A stretch of 64,000 nt of DNA, taken from the NCBI GenBank assembly GCA_947502495.1, contig CANNAC010000001.1, positions 868,906-932,905 on the forward strand. The letters run 5' to 3'. The stretch comes from an uncultured Flavobacteriaceae bacterium. GTDB lineage: Bacteria > Bacteroidota > Bacteroidia > Flavobacteriales > Flavobacteriaceae. Positions 9,525 through 18,589 of the stretch are shown here, one piece after another; position 1 is the stretch's first letter, and the number at the start of each line of letters is the position of its first letter. Below the pieces are notes generated by a model. It did not search any database. It saw only the letters and a program-made list of their open reading frames with translations, and had not been told where the DNA came from. A program made the position numbers and the translations under genes.

Positions 9525-10100
9525 ATGAAGAAATTTGAAATAGCCTGTTTGGGTTTAATACTAATGGGTTTGTTTTTTAAACGGATGCATTGGCCTTATA
9601 ATGGGGAAATAATGACTCTTGGCGCTGTTCTTTTATCCATGCTGTATTTTAATTTTAGTTTTGCTTTTCTAAATCAAATTAAATTTCGAAATATTCTAAA
9701 ACAGGAATCTTATAAAGGGATATCTAATTTAAGAATTAATGGAGCTATTGCTACAGGTTTTGTCTTTTCTTTTATCACAATATATAGCTTATTCAAATTA
9801 ATGCTTTGGTCTTATGCTCAGATAGCTTTAGAGATAAGTATAAAATTGTTTGCTATTTTGGTAGTTGTCCTGCTAGGTTTTCATTTTGTAAAAAACAGGA
9901 GTTTCTTTTTAAAGATGAATTACATTCGCTTTATAAGCATTGGAATTATTGGTACGACTTTATGCTTTGTGACCAATGATCAATTAATAGATTTGTATTA
10001 TGGTAGTGATCCGGAATATGCAGAAGCCTATAAAGCATATATAAATGATTCTAGTCCTAACGCAAAATATCCTACAAGAGCATTCCAAAGTAAAGATTAG
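9525..10100 (+). CDS. GldL-like small integral membrane protein
   Basis: 191 residues with about five predicted membrane helices. The N-terminus has FKRMHWPYNGEIMTLGAVLL. It resembles the first helices of the gliding/type IX secretion motor protein GldL, where a Phe-Lys-x-x-His-Trp-Pro motif is typical. It lacks the long cytoplasmic GldL tail and stands apart from gldK/M/N, so it is a paralogous membrane protein rather than the motor subunit itself. It follows the barrel gene by 36 bp and may share its transcript. Confidence 0.6.
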   Translation: MKKFEIACLGLILMGLFFKRMHWPYNGEIMTLGAVLLSMLYFNFSFAFLNQIKFRNILKQESYKGISNLRINGAIATGFVFSFITIYSLFKLMLWSYAQIALEISIKLFAILVVVLLGFHFVKNRSFFLKMNYIRFISIGIIGTTLCFVTNDQLIDLYYGSDPEYAEAYKAYINDSSPNAKYPTRAFQSKD

Positions 10101-10143
10101 ATATGACGAGTAGGATTATAATTATAAATTGAACAAATAGACT

Positions 10144-11283
10144 TTAATCTTTAATTAAACATCTACTTAGCGTTCTTTCATAAATAGCTTCGTATTGGGG
10201 AACTATATTATGTATATCAAACTTTGTAGCTTCTAATCTTGCATTCGCTTTAAAGGTATTTAGCCTTTCTGGATCACTTAAAACATAGATTGCATTTTTA
10301 GCCATATCTTCTATATCTCCAACGTCACTTAAGAAACCAGTAACTCCTTGTCTGTTCACTTCTGGAATCCCTCCGGTATTACTAGAAATAACTGGCACTC
10401 CAGAAACCATAGCCTCTAAAGCCGCAAGTCCGAAACTCTCGGTTTCACTTGGCAATAGGAATAAATCACTGAAACAAAGAATTTTATCAATTTCATTACT
10501 TTGTCCGAAAAACACAACCTTATCCGAAATACCTAATTTCTCACACAAGAGTTCTCCTTTTTCTTTTTCAGGACCTTCCCCAACCATCATTAGTTTTGCA
10601 GGAATTTCCTGTTGAATTTTATAAAATATATTTACGATATCTTCAATTCTTTTTACCGGACGAAAATTACTAATATGGGTAATTATTTTTTCATCTTCAT
10701 TTGCCATCATGCCTCGCTGACAATCGGTAAAACCATGATTATATTTACTTACATCTATAAAATTAGTAACGACATCAATTTCATTTTTAATATCAAATAA
10801 ACGTAAGGTATCGTCTTTTAAACTTTGAGAAACAGCCGTTACAGCATCCGATTTATTGATACTAAAAGTCACTGCTGGTTTATAAAAAGGATGGGATCCA
10901 ACTAAGGTAATATCGGTACCATGAAGCGTAGTAACTATTGGTACATAAATATTTTCTTCACGCAGCATTTTTTGCGCCATATACGCTGCATACGCATGCG
11001 GAATCGCATAATGCACGTGCAATACTTGAATTTTATGAAGCTTCACCATGTCTACCAATTTACTAGACAACGCTAGCTCATAAGGTTGATAATGAAACAA
11101 AGGATATTCTGGTACATTTACTTCATGATAGTGTACATTGTTACCTAATAATTCTAATCTAACTGGTTGATTATAGGTTATAAAATGGATTTCATGACCA
11201 CGTTTAGATAGTTGTATACCTAATTCTGTGGCTACTACTCCGCTTCCTCCAAATGTTGGATAACAAACAATTCCTATTTTCAT
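10144..11283 (-). CDS. bshA: N-acetyl-alpha-D-glucosaminyl L-malate synthase (bacillithiol synthesis)
   Basis: 379-residue GT4 glycosyltransferase. The N-terminal MKIGIVCYPTFGGSGVVATELG and the central HVHYAIPHAYAAYMA are hallmarks of BshA. The C-terminal donor site has PSETESFGLAALEAMVSGVPVISSNTGG with the expected EX7E pattern. It joins UDP-GlcNAc to L-malate, the first step of bacillithiol, the low-molecular-weight thiol found in many Flavobacteria. It is single on its strand between convergent and co-directional neighbours. The ATG at 11281-11283 is the only plausible start. Confidence 0.95.
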   Translation of the reverse strand: MKIGIVCYPTFGGSGVVATELGIQLSKRGHEIHFITYNQPVRLELLGNNVHYHEVNVPEYPLFHYQPYELALSSKLVDMVKLHKIQVLHVHYAIPHAYAAYMAQKMLREENIYVPIVTTLHGTDITLVGSHPFYKPAVTFSINKSDAVTAVSQSLKDDTLRLFDIKNEIDVVTNFIDVSKYNHGFTDCQRGMMANEDEKIITHISNFRPVKRIEDIVNIFYKIQQEIPAKLMMVGEGPEKEKGELLCEKLGISDKVVFFGQSNEIDKILCFSDLFLLPSETESFGLAALEAMVSGVPVISSNTGGIPEVNRQGVTGFLSDVGDIEDMAKNAIYVLSDPERLNTFKANARLEATKFDIHNIVPQYEAIYERTLSRCLIKD

Positions 11284-11290
11284 AATTTAA

Positions 11291-11325
11291 AATACACTTC
11301 GACTTCGCTCGGTGTGCTATGTTTT
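11291..11325. repeat. Short intergenic repeat-like tract
   Basis: The gap between bshA and the hexosaminidase gene contains a GC-richer tract, CACTTCGACTTCGCTCGGTG, which stands out from its AT-rich surroundings. Sequences of this kind are commonly scattered between genes in Bacteroidota genomes; that recollection is not checked here. Confidence 0.35.
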
Positions 11326-11335
11326 TTAATTTGAT

Positions 11336-14293
11336 TTAATCTATTATAGCTTCGTAAATAGCTGCTTGGATATTGGTTCTAATATCCTCTCTTAACAATA
11401 GATTTTTTCCAGCTTTTGGATAGGTTCTATTGGCTAAAAATACGTAAACAATTTCTTCTTCTGGATCTGCCCAAGCATAGGTTCCTGTAAATCCGGAATG
11501 CCCAAAACTCGTCATAGAAATACAACCACAAGTTGGACCTGCATCTCCTAATTGCGGCTTATCAAAACCAATTCCTCTTCGATTATTATCATCACAATAA
11601 TAACAGGTATTAAACTTATCTATCGTTTCTGGTTTCAAATAACGTTTACCGCCATAATATCCTTTTTGCAAATACATTTGCATGATTTTAGCTACATCAT
11701 TGGCATTACTAAAAACACCAGCATGTCCTCCAACACCACCTTGCATTGCCGCGCCCATATCATGCACGTATCCTTGAATTTTTTGGAATCTATAATAATC
11801 GTCTTCTTCCGTTGGAACAATATTCTTATTACTTACTTTATTATTCGGATTATACATGGTATGATTTGCACCTAAAGACTCGTAAAAATGGTCTCTAGCT
11901 AATTCGTCTAAAGGTTTGTCGTAATGCTTCTCTATAAATTTCTTTAAAATGTAATATGGCAAATCACTATAACGATAACGCTGTCTAGTCAGCAAGTCTG
12001 TATCCTTAATTATTTCATGAATAGAATCTTGGTAATCTTTACGCATGTATAATTCGTCTGCAACTTTCACACTAAACTCTGGATCAAAATGCTTTCTATA
12101 ATACTTAGGATCCGGACGTTTGGTTACCGAATCTAATGTTGCATAATAAAAAGGAATCCAAGGTTTTAACCTAGCATAATGCGAGAGCATTCTTTTAATC
12201 GTCACATTCTTTTTATTAGAAGTCTTATATTCTGGAAGCATTTCAGACAGCTTACTATCTAAGGAAACGATTCCTTGTTCTTCCATTTCCATTAACAACG
12301 GTAACGTTGCTAATATTTTTGTCAAAGAAGCAACATCATAAATATCATTAAATTTCACTTCTTCCGCATCCTTTTCATAGGCATGTTTACCAAAGTTTTT
12401 ATTATAAATCACTTTTCCTTTTCTAGCAATAACCAACTGAATTCCTGGAGTCATCCCTCCATTTACCGCATAATTCGCAATAGAATCTATTTTTTTTAAT
12501 CGGTACGAACTCATACCCACACGTTCTGGAATCGTGTATGACAAACGGCTAATTTCATTATATAAATCTCCTTGTCCTACGCTAAAATCAACACCTGCTG
12601 AAACCGGTAAAGTTCCTTTTGCCGGTAACGCTCCAAATATAATTTGTGCCGATTTTTGCTGCGCTATATCACTATTTTGATAACTAACCACAACACTTTT
12701 AATATTGTTAATTGGATCTACATCTAAAAGCGCATACGGTTTTACAAAAATGTCTAGTATTACCGTATTATTTCTAGATATCTCCGACAACCAGCTAAGC
12801 TCTTCTTTAGTGAATTTATAGCTTTTCCACGGATTAGCATTCGATCTATGCAAACCAATAATAACGGTATTATAGGATTTTAACTTCCCTAAAAGCTCCT
12901 CTAGGTTATCTCCTTTCACTTCGTGTACTTGGGTATATTTTTGAAGCTCTTTTAAAAACACCGAACCATCGTCATCCCCAAACTTTATATAGGCAATACT
13001 CTTTGTTTCTAGCTGTTGCAGTGGCAAAACACCTGCTTTATTTTCTGCAACTGTAATCGCATTCTCTAAAAGCTCTTCATATAAGGCGTCGTCTTTAATT
13101 CTATTTAAGTCCGCTACTAAATGCATCGTTCCTATTGGGGAGTAGTTATTTAAGCCTACTTTATATTTTGCTTGCAATATTTTTTTCACGGAATGCGCTA
13201 ATCGTTCTTCCGTAATTTTTCCTTTACTAAAAGCATCCATAAATTTAGCGACTCCTTTCTCGGGATCTTCCGACATTAGCATCACGTCATTTCCTGCTAA
13301 AAAGGACATTAAATCTATTTCGCCTCCAGTTTCTATTTCCTTTGTAGCACTTCCGTCTAAGGACTTTTCAATATAATCTGCAGCACCTTTCATGGTCAAT
13401 GCATCTGTAAATATCAAACCTTTAAAACCTAAACGCTCTTTTAAAATATCGGTAACGATATGCTTGGATAAAGACGAAGGGAAATCTTCTCGCGCCTCTA
13501 AACTAGGCACATTTAAATGCGCAACCATAACACTAGACAAACCTTCTGTAATTAATTTACGGTACGGATATAATTCTACAGAGTCTATTCTTTTCTCATC
13601 AAAAAGCACGGATGGTAGTGTTTTATGGGAATCGCTTTCGGTATCTCCATGCCCTGGAAAATGTTTTGCGTTTGCTAAAACTCCAGCACTTTGCATCCCA
13701 TTCATAAAAGCCAATGCTTTTTCGGTTACATTATCTCGATCTTCACCAAAAGAACGATTTCCGATAATCGGATTTTTAGGATTGGTATTAATATCTACAA
13801 CAGGAGCAAAATTAAAATGCACTCCTAAACGTTTGCAATGCTCTCCTATTTGTCTTCCTGCCTGTTCTACTAATCTATTGTCTTTAATGGCTCCTAGTGT
13901 CATATTCCAAGGAAAAGCATAGGTAGAATCTAAACGCATACTCAAACCCCATTCTGCATCCATACCAACTAATAAAGGTACTTTAGAAGCAGCTTGTAAT
14001 TCGTTATTTAGTTTTGCCTGTCTAACGGGACCACCATTGGAGTAAATAATACCTCCAATTTTTTGATTTTTTATAAGAGAAACAACTTTAGCTTTGTTTG
14101 CTTCATCTTGATTAGAAAAAACCTGAACCATAAAAAGTTGTCCGATTTTCTCTTGAAGTGTCATGCTGTTATATAAGCTATCCACCCACTTGTTTTGCGA
14201 GATACCATCCCCTTGTAAAAGCGGATTACGCTCTTGTGCATGGCTAAAAATGGTGAAAAATAATATAGAAAGTAATGTATAGTGGTGACGCAT
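11336..14293 (-). CDS. GH3 beta-N-acetylhexosaminidase fused to a serine beta-lactamase-like domain
   Basis: A 985-residue exported protein (signal peptide MRHHYTLLSILFFTIFSHAQ). Residues about 35-390 are a NagZ-type GH3 domain with the catalytic His/Asp loop KHFPGHGDTESDSH (about 210-223) and the nucleophile region FTDALTMKG (about 295). A C-terminal GH3 sandwich-like part follows. Residues about 615-985 form a class C beta-lactamase/esterase-like domain, with SLTK (about 655, SxxK motif), a YSD box at about 780 and HSGFTG near the end. In Bacteroidota such fusions act in the periplasm on cell-wall muropeptides or other amino sugars. The hexosaminidase call is firm; the role of the second domain is open (peptidase, esterase or amidase). 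Confidence 0.92.
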   Translation of the reverse strand: MRHHYTLLSILFFTIFSHAQERNPLLQGDGISQNKWVDSLYNSMTLQEKIGQLFMVQVFSNQDEANKAKVVSLIKNQKIGGIIYSNGGPVRQAKLNNELQAASKVPLLVGMDAEWGLSMRLDSTYAFPWNMTLGAIKDNRLVEQAGRQIGEHCKRLGVHFNFAPVVDINTNPKNPIIGNRSFGEDRDNVTEKALAFMNGMQSAGVLANAKHFPGHGDTESDSHKTLPSVLFDEKRIDSVELYPYRKLITEGLSSVMVAHLNVPSLEAREDFPSSLSKHIVTDILKERLGFKGLIFTDALTMKGAADYIEKSLDGSATKEIETGGEIDLMSFLAGNDVMLMSEDPEKGVAKFMDAFSKGKITEERLAHSVKKILQAKYKVGLNNYSPIGTMHLVADLNRIKDDALYEELLENAITVAENKAGVLPLQQLETKSIAYIKFGDDDGSVFLKELQKYTQVHEVKGDNLEELLGKLKSYNTVIIGLHRSNANPWKSYKFTKEELSWLSEISRNNTVILDIFVKPYALLDVDPINNIKSVVVSYQNSDIAQQKSAQIIFGALPAKGTLPVSAGVDFSVGQGDLYNEISRLSYTIPERVGMSSYRLKKIDSIANYAVNGGMTPGIQLVIARKGKVIYNKNFGKHAYEKDAEEVKFNDIYDVASLTKILATLPLLMEMEEQGIVSLDSKLSEMLPEYKTSNKKNVTIKRMLSHYARLKPWIPFYYATLDSVTKRPDPKYYRKHFDPEFSVKVADELYMRKDYQDSIHEIIKDTDLLTRQRYRYSDLPYYILKKFIEKHYDKPLDELARDHFYESLGANHTMYNPNNKVSNKNIVPTEEDDYYRFQKIQGYVHDMGAAMQGGVGGHAGVFSNANDVAKIMQMYLQKGYYGGKRYLKPETIDKFNTCYYCDDNNRRGIGFDKPQLGDAGPTCGCISMTSFGHSGFTGTYAWADPEEEIVYVFLANRTYPKAGKNLLLREDIRTNIQAAIYEAIID

Positions 14294-14545
14294 AAAATTG
14301 TTTAATGAATATAGCTTAAAAACTATGCCAAAATAACATTTTTAAAACGAAGTTATACAGACTTTATGATAGATTTTAGAAGAATTATTAACCGGTTTGT
14401 TAAATGAAACTAAATCAAAAATTTTTAAAACAACATACTTTCACGAACTCGAGCTATTTTGAAGATTAAAAAGAGGTGTTTGATTCCTTTTTACAGCAAC
14501 AATAAGAAATTTTAGTAAACATAAATAAACGGAAGCATCAATAAC

Positions 14546-15769
14546 TTACTCTATTAAATCGATATGCCTATCGTGATATCCTAAAAGATATAAAACACCA
14601 TCTAAACCAATACTAGATATAGAACTTTGCGCATTGTCTTTAACCGTTGGCTTGGCATGAAAAGCGATACCTAGTCCAGCTAAATTTAGCATCGGTAAAT
14701 CGTTTGCTCCATCACCAACTGCAATAGTTTGGCTAATATCAATACCTTCTTTAATAGCAATTTCTCTAAGGTATTCGGCTTTTTTATTACCATCCACAAT
14801 TTCGCCAAGATAACCACCTGTTAAAGCTCCATCTTTAATCTCTAATTGATTGGCATATACATAATCTATTCCTAGTTCTTTTTGAAGGTAATCTCCAAAA
14901 TAAGTAAAACCACCAGAAAGAATAGCTGTTTTAAAGCCGTATTTTTTTAAGGTATCAATTAGTCTTTTAGCACCTTTAGTTATTGGTAAGTTTACTGCGA
15001 CATCGCGAAGGACTTCTTCTTTTAAACCTTTTAAAAGCTTCATGCGTTTCTTAAAGCTTTCATTGAAATCTATTTCGCCTTGCATTGCAGATTCTGTAAT
15101 AGCTCTTACCTGTTCTCCTACTCCTGCTAAATCTGCAAGTTCATCAATAACTTCGGTTTGAATCAGTGTAGAATCCATATCAAAACAAACTAGACGTCTG
15201 TTACGTCTATAAATATTATCTTCTTGAAAAGCAATATCAACATCCAAATCGTGAGAGATTTGCATAAACTTAGCGGTAAGTTCCTCTTTATGTTCTATTC
15301 TTCCACGAATAGATAGCTGGATAGATGCTCTAGGATATTCTTCCGTTTTCACAAGTGAAGTACGCCCAGTTAACCTCTTTATGGCATCAATATTTAAGTT
15401 TTGTTCGGAAATCACTTTAGTCACTTCAGAAATCTGTTCTGCCACCAACTTTTCACCTAAAACGGTAACAATGTAGCGATCTTTCCCTTGAAGAGAAACC
15501 CATTTTTCGTAATCCTCGAGAGATATAGGCGTGAATTTTGCTTTCACACCAAGTTCATATGCTTTAAAGAGTAAATCTTTTAAAACTGCTGCTGATTTTT
15601 TTTTAGTTCCAATTTCAAATAGAAAACCTAAAGAAAGTGTGTCGTGAATATTTGCTTGACCAATATCTAGAATCTTAGCACCATACGTTGCTAAAACACT
15701 TGTTAAACTTGAGGTTAATCCTGGTTTATCTTGTCCAGATATATTTAATAAAAAAATTTCGTTAGCCAT
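14546..15769 (-). CDS. serB: Phosphoserine phosphatase with N-terminal ACT domains
   Basis: 407 residues. Two ACT-like regulatory domains occupy about residues 1-180. The first opens LLNISGQDKPGLTSSLTSVL and the second opens IVTVLGEKLVAEQISEVTKV. The HAD catalytic domain follows, with the nucleophile motif CFDMDSTLIQTEVIDELA (about 195-212), the serine motif ILSGGFTYF and the metal motif GDGANDLPML (about 351). It dephosphorylates phosphoserine to serine in the cytoplasm, presumably under amino-acid feedback through the ACT domains. It is last in a minus-strand run, 22 bp after the 15792-16274 gene. Confidence 0.96.
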   Translation of the reverse strand: MANEIFLLNISGQDKPGLTSSLTSVLATYGAKILDIGQANIHDTLSLGFLFEIGTKKKSAAVLKDLLFKAYELGVKAKFTPISLEDYEKWVSLQGKDRYIVTVLGEKLVAEQISEVTKVISEQNLNIDAIKRLTGRTSLVKTEEYPRASIQLSIRGRIEHKEELTAKFMQISHDLDVDIAFQEDNIYRRNRRLVCFDMDSTLIQTEVIDELADLAGVGEQVRAITESAMQGEIDFNESFKKRMKLLKGLKEEVLRDVAVNLPITKGAKRLIDTLKKYGFKTAILSGGFTYFGDYLQKELGIDYVYANQLEIKDGALTGGYLGEIVDGNKKAEYLREIAIKEGIDISQTIAVGDGANDLPMLNLAGLGIAFHAKPTVKDNAQSSISSIGLDGVLYLLGYHDRHIDLIE

Positions 15770-15791
15770 TATTCACTTATACTTTATGTCA

Positions 15792-16274
15792 TTACAAAAA
15801 TCTACTATGCCAACTTTCGCTTGCAGGAACTTCCCAATTTTCTTTAAATTCGGCTACTGTATTTACTAAATTATTAAAAACAATAGTGTTTTTAGACACC
15901 GCTTTATCCTTAGCCATTTTTTTGAAATCGATCAATGTTTTGTACGCAATGAATTCTCCTTGCTTATAAGAAACATTCATTTTATCCATTAAATCGACAT
16001 TGTAATCTTTTTCTAATTGCTGAATAAAATTCACAGAAGCATCAATAGAGCAACCTGTAGCATGATTCATGTCTTGGTTTAGACCAATAATAATAAATCG
16101 CTTATAAACAACAGTATATCCTGCTTGTAAGTCTGCACCATGCGCAGCCCAATTTTCAACAAAAACATTTAGTTTATTAGAAATCTCTTCTATTTCATTT
16201 TCGGTAAAAGAACGATTCGCTTGGTAAATCCAAACGCGAGATTCATCTGGTAATGTATTAAATTCTACTAGCAT
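15792..16274 (-). CDS. Conserved Flavobacteriaceae protein often mislabelled 'ABC transporter ATPase'
   Basis: 160 residues, soluble, no signal peptide. From memory, close relatives in Flavobacteriaceae are annotated 'ABC transporter ATPase'. The sequence has no Walker A, Walker B or LSGGQ motif, so that name is not supported. Recognisable conserved parts are SRVWIYQANRSFTENEIEEI at the N-terminus and NHATGCSIDASVNFIQQLEK in the middle. The start ATG (16272-16274) immediately follows the TAA of the upstream gene, so the two are translationally adjacent. A degraded copy of its first 24 codons lies at 17123-17196. Confidence 0.85.
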   Translation of the reverse strand: MLVEFNTLPDESRVWIYQANRSFTENEIEEISNKLNVFVENWAAHGADLQAGYTVVYKRFIIIGLNQDMNHATGCSIDASVNFIQQLEKDYNVDLMDKMNVSYKQGEFIAYKTLIDFKKMAKDKAVSKNTIVFNNLVNTVAEFKENWEVPASESWHSRFL

Positions 16275-16898
16275 TTATAAAATGGATATTTTTTTGATTA
16301 CTTTAAAATTTCGGTATTCATTAATCTTAGGATCATAAAGTTCTTTTTGAAGATAAATAACTTCCAGATTTTTTCCTTTTAATTTCTTGGTATTACTTAG
16401 AAGTTCTTGCCCTTCAAAGTATTGTAACCATATTAGTTTTTGCGTTCTATTATTATCTCCTTTAATCTCTACCATATTGAATTGTAAAGATTCGATACCA
16501 ACAAATTCTCCTTCTAAAGTTAAATCATCTTTAACTTCTTCAAATTCTTCTGCAGCATAATTACCTGCCAGAGCCATAATAACATCTGGACAATTATCGA
16601 TCATTTTAAAAGCAATATCTTCGCCAAATTGCTCTAATGAAGCTTCATCATTCAAGGAAACATTTAAAAGTTTTTCTGCCTTTTTTTTATGTCTTCCATA
16701 GCTTTCCATGATACACAAACCAAATTCTAACTCTAGTTTAGTAGTATTATTAGAAGTGTAGTCTAAACCTTTACCTTCTACACATTCGCAAGTTTCTACG
16801 GAGATTTTATTTAGTAATGCATCTTTATCTTCTGTTTGTGCGTTTGCAAATTGCAAGGCACTAAAAAGGGAAAGGAATAAAATATTTTTTTTAAACAT
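16275..16898 (-). CDS. Exported hypothetical protein, 207 aa
   Basis: It starts at the ATG 16896-16898 with a clear signal peptide MFKKNILFLSLFSALQFANA and cleavage before QTEDKD. The mature part has a cysteine pair (ETCECVEGKG), a further cysteine (LCIMESYG) and a possible disulfide partner (DNCPDVIMAL). The C-terminal half looks like a small beta-barrel (GEFVGIESLQFNMVEIKG). No named family is recognised with certainty. An in-frame TTG at 16937 lies inside the remnant of the duplicated Fe-S gene and is unlikely to be the start. It sits between the Fe-S gene region and the 15792 gene. Confidence 0.75.
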   Translation of the reverse strand: MFKKNILFLSLFSALQFANAQTEDKDALLNKISVETCECVEGKGLDYTSNNTTKLELEFGLCIMESYGRHKKKAEKLLNVSLNDEASLEQFGEDIAFKMIDNCPDVIMALAGNYAAEEFEEVKDDLTLEGEFVGIESLQFNMVEIKGDNNRTQKLIWLQYFEGQELLSNTKKLKGKNLEVIYLQKELYDPKINEYRNFKVIKKISIL

Positions 16899-16916
16899 AG
16901 ATTTTTTTTTCAAATT

Positions 16917-17122
16917 ATAATCCTTGAGAACTAGCAATTAACTCTGCTATATCCATCACTTTTATTTGTGCTTCTTTTTCTTTAACCTTAACATCTTCAG
17001 ACATCATAGTCACACAATATAGACAAAGCAGTTACAAAAATAAATAAAGCTGCCACTTTACTGTGTTTCATTTCTACTAAATTTGCATTAGCACGCTTAA
17101 AACATCTTTTGACTAGTCGTAT
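16917..17122 (-). pseudogene. Decayed duplicate of the 3' part of the CCG-domain Fe-S gene (17707-18498)
   Basis: On the minus strand this stretch repeats the end of the intact Fe-S gene. 16921-16993 is nearly identical to 17714-17786 and still reads ...MDIAELIASSQGL and stop. After an internal deletion of roughly 100 bp, 17048-17122 matches about 17940-18018. The copy carries an in-frame stop where the intact gene encodes SEYDAPRD. It is therefore a non-coding remnant, not a gene. Confidence 0.85.
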
Positions 17123-17196
17123 TCTGAAAAAGAACGATTTGCTTGGTAAATCCAAACACGAAACTCTCTGGTAATCTATTAAATTCTACTATTATT
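17123..17196 (-). pseudogene. Decayed duplicate of the 5' end of the 15792-16274 gene
   Basis: The sequence is clearly alignable to 16203-16274, which encodes the first 24 residues of the intact gene. The original ATG is lost in the copy. It abuts the Fe-S remnant at 17122/17123, which marks the join of a tandem duplication. The 3' end of the 17179-17703 gene now reads into this remnant and takes its stop codon there. Confidence 0.82.
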
Positions 17197-17703
17197 TTTT
17201 GGTTTTAATTTATTTGCCATTATTACAATATCTTTTTCAACAAACTCTCCATTTTTAATCAAATACTCCCCAGATTTATTTAAAACAACTACTCCATAAC
17301 AACCATCACTTGAGGAAAACAATGTGTTTAGAATAAAATTATTTGGATCATTAAAAATTCGTTTCCCATCAATAAGATTGTCTCTTGTTTGTTTTTCTAA
17401 AATAATTAAAACACGTTTTGCATTAGAGACCCTAGCATTATTAACTAAATTAAAGATCCAATCTGTACTTGATTTTAAATTTTCATATTGATTATAATGA
17501 CACCTATTTCTAGGCTGTATAGCGGCAATAACTAATAAATCTTCTTTATTAAAATTAAAGTAAGATCTAATTATCTCAATCTCTTGTAGAGAAACCTTTC
17601 TGCTATTATTAGTAGTATTCCCCTTTGCATTTTCTGTTGAAACTGTTGCCCCGCAAGATGACAGCAAACACATGGTAATAATTAATACTAATATTTTTTT
17701 CAT
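17179..17703 (-). CDS. Lipoprotein, 174 aa, with a C-terminus altered by neighbouring duplication
   Basis: The signal peptide is MKKILVLIITMCLLSSCGAT, with the lipobox LLSSC. The mature part (RSYFNFNKEDLLVIAAIQPR, later RVLIILEKQT) is not assigned to a family. It starts 3 bp after the stop of the CCG-domain Fe-S gene, so it is in the same transcript. Its last residues (NNSRI) and its TAA are encoded within the 17123-17196 remnant, so the natural C-terminus has probably been changed. It shows no obvious homology to the exported protein at 16275-16898, which holds the equivalent slot in the other half of the duplication. Confidence 0.72.
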   Translation of the reverse strand: MKKILVLIITMCLLSSCGATVSTENAKGNTTNNSRKVSLQEIEIIRSYFNFNKEDLLVIAAIQPRNRCHYNQYENLKSSTDWIFNLVNNARVSNAKRVLIILEKQTRDNLIDGKRIFNDPNNFILNTLFSSSDGCYGVVVLNKSGEYLIKNGEFVEKDIVIMANKLKPKNNSRI

Positions 17704-17706
17704 GAA

Positions 17707-18498
17707 CTATAAATTCTGAGAACTAGCAATTAACTCTGCTATATCCATCACTTTTATTTGTGCTTCTTTTTCTTTAACCTTAACCCCATCAGACATCATA
17801 GTCATACAATACGGACAAGCAGTTGCAATAATATCTGGATTCGTTTTTAATGCATCTTCGGTACGAAGCTCATTAATATCTTTATCTCCTTTTTCAGGTT
17901 CTTTAAACATTTGTGCTCCTCCAGCACCACAACATAAAGCGGTTGCTTTGCTACGTTTCATTTCTACTAGATTTGCATTTAGTGCACTTAAAACATCTCT
18001 TGGTGCATCGTACTCGGAATTTGCTCTTCCTAAGTAACAAGGATCGTGAAAGGTGATTTGTTTTCCTTTATAATCACTTTCTTTAATATCTAATTTCTTA
18101 GAATCAATTAGTTGTTTTATAAATTGCGTGTGATGTACAACATCATAAACACCACCTAAACCTGGATATTCGTTTTTTAAACAGTTGAATGAATGCGGAT
18201 CACAAGTTACAATGCGTTTCACTTCGTACATGTTTAGCACTTCGATATTCATCATGGCTTGCATTTGAAACAAAAATTCGTTTCCCGCTCTTTTTGCTAG
18301 ATCTCCTGTAGCGCTTTCTTCTGTTCCTAAAACGGCAAAATTCACGCCTGCTTTGTTTAATATTTTAACAAATGCTTTGGTGATTTTTTTTGCTCTATCA
18401 TCATAACTTCCAGCAGAACCAACCCAAAATAAGATATCTGGTGTTTTACCTGCTGCCATTAATTCTGCCATTGTTGGCACGTTAAGTTGTTCGCTCAT
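17707..18498 (-). CDS. (Fe-S)-binding protein with CCG domains (HdrB/LutA-like)
   Basis: 263 residues with two cysteine-rich CCG-type motifs: FHDPCYLGRANSEYDAPRDV followed by ALCCGAGGAQMF, and a C-terminal CPYCMTMM. These bind a non-cubane or 4Fe-4S cluster in heterodisulfide-reductase B and in GlpC/LutA proteins. In Bacteroidota it is normally paired with a membrane subunit carrying two ferredoxin clusters, which is the gene just upstream (18755-20068). Together they probably form a quinone-linked oxidoreductase; the electron donor is unknown. The start ATG is at 18496-18498. Confidence 0.92.
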   Translation of the reverse strand: MSEQLNVPTMAELMAAGKTPDILFWVGSAGSYDDRAKKITKAFVKILNKAGVNFAVLGTEESATGDLAKRAGNEFLFQMQAMMNIEVLNMYEVKRIVTCDPHSFNCLKNEYPGLGGVYDVVHHTQFIKQLIDSKKLDIKESDYKGKQITFHDPCYLGRANSEYDAPRDVLSALNANLVEMKRSKATALCCGAGGAQMFKEPEKGDKDINELRTEDALKTNPDIIATACPYCMTMMSDGVKVKEKEAQIKVMDIAELIASSQNL

Positions 18499-18589
18499 TA
18501 TTTTAGTTTTTAGCTATTGGCATATAACCTTTAGCATGTGAAACTTGTTCTCTTTTTTTTTACACTAACACATCTCATGTTTGCGAGAT

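Noticed and set aside
13392-13922. 176-codon plus-strand frame
   Set aside because: Antisense to the GH3 catalytic domain, which is certain; no own start signals.
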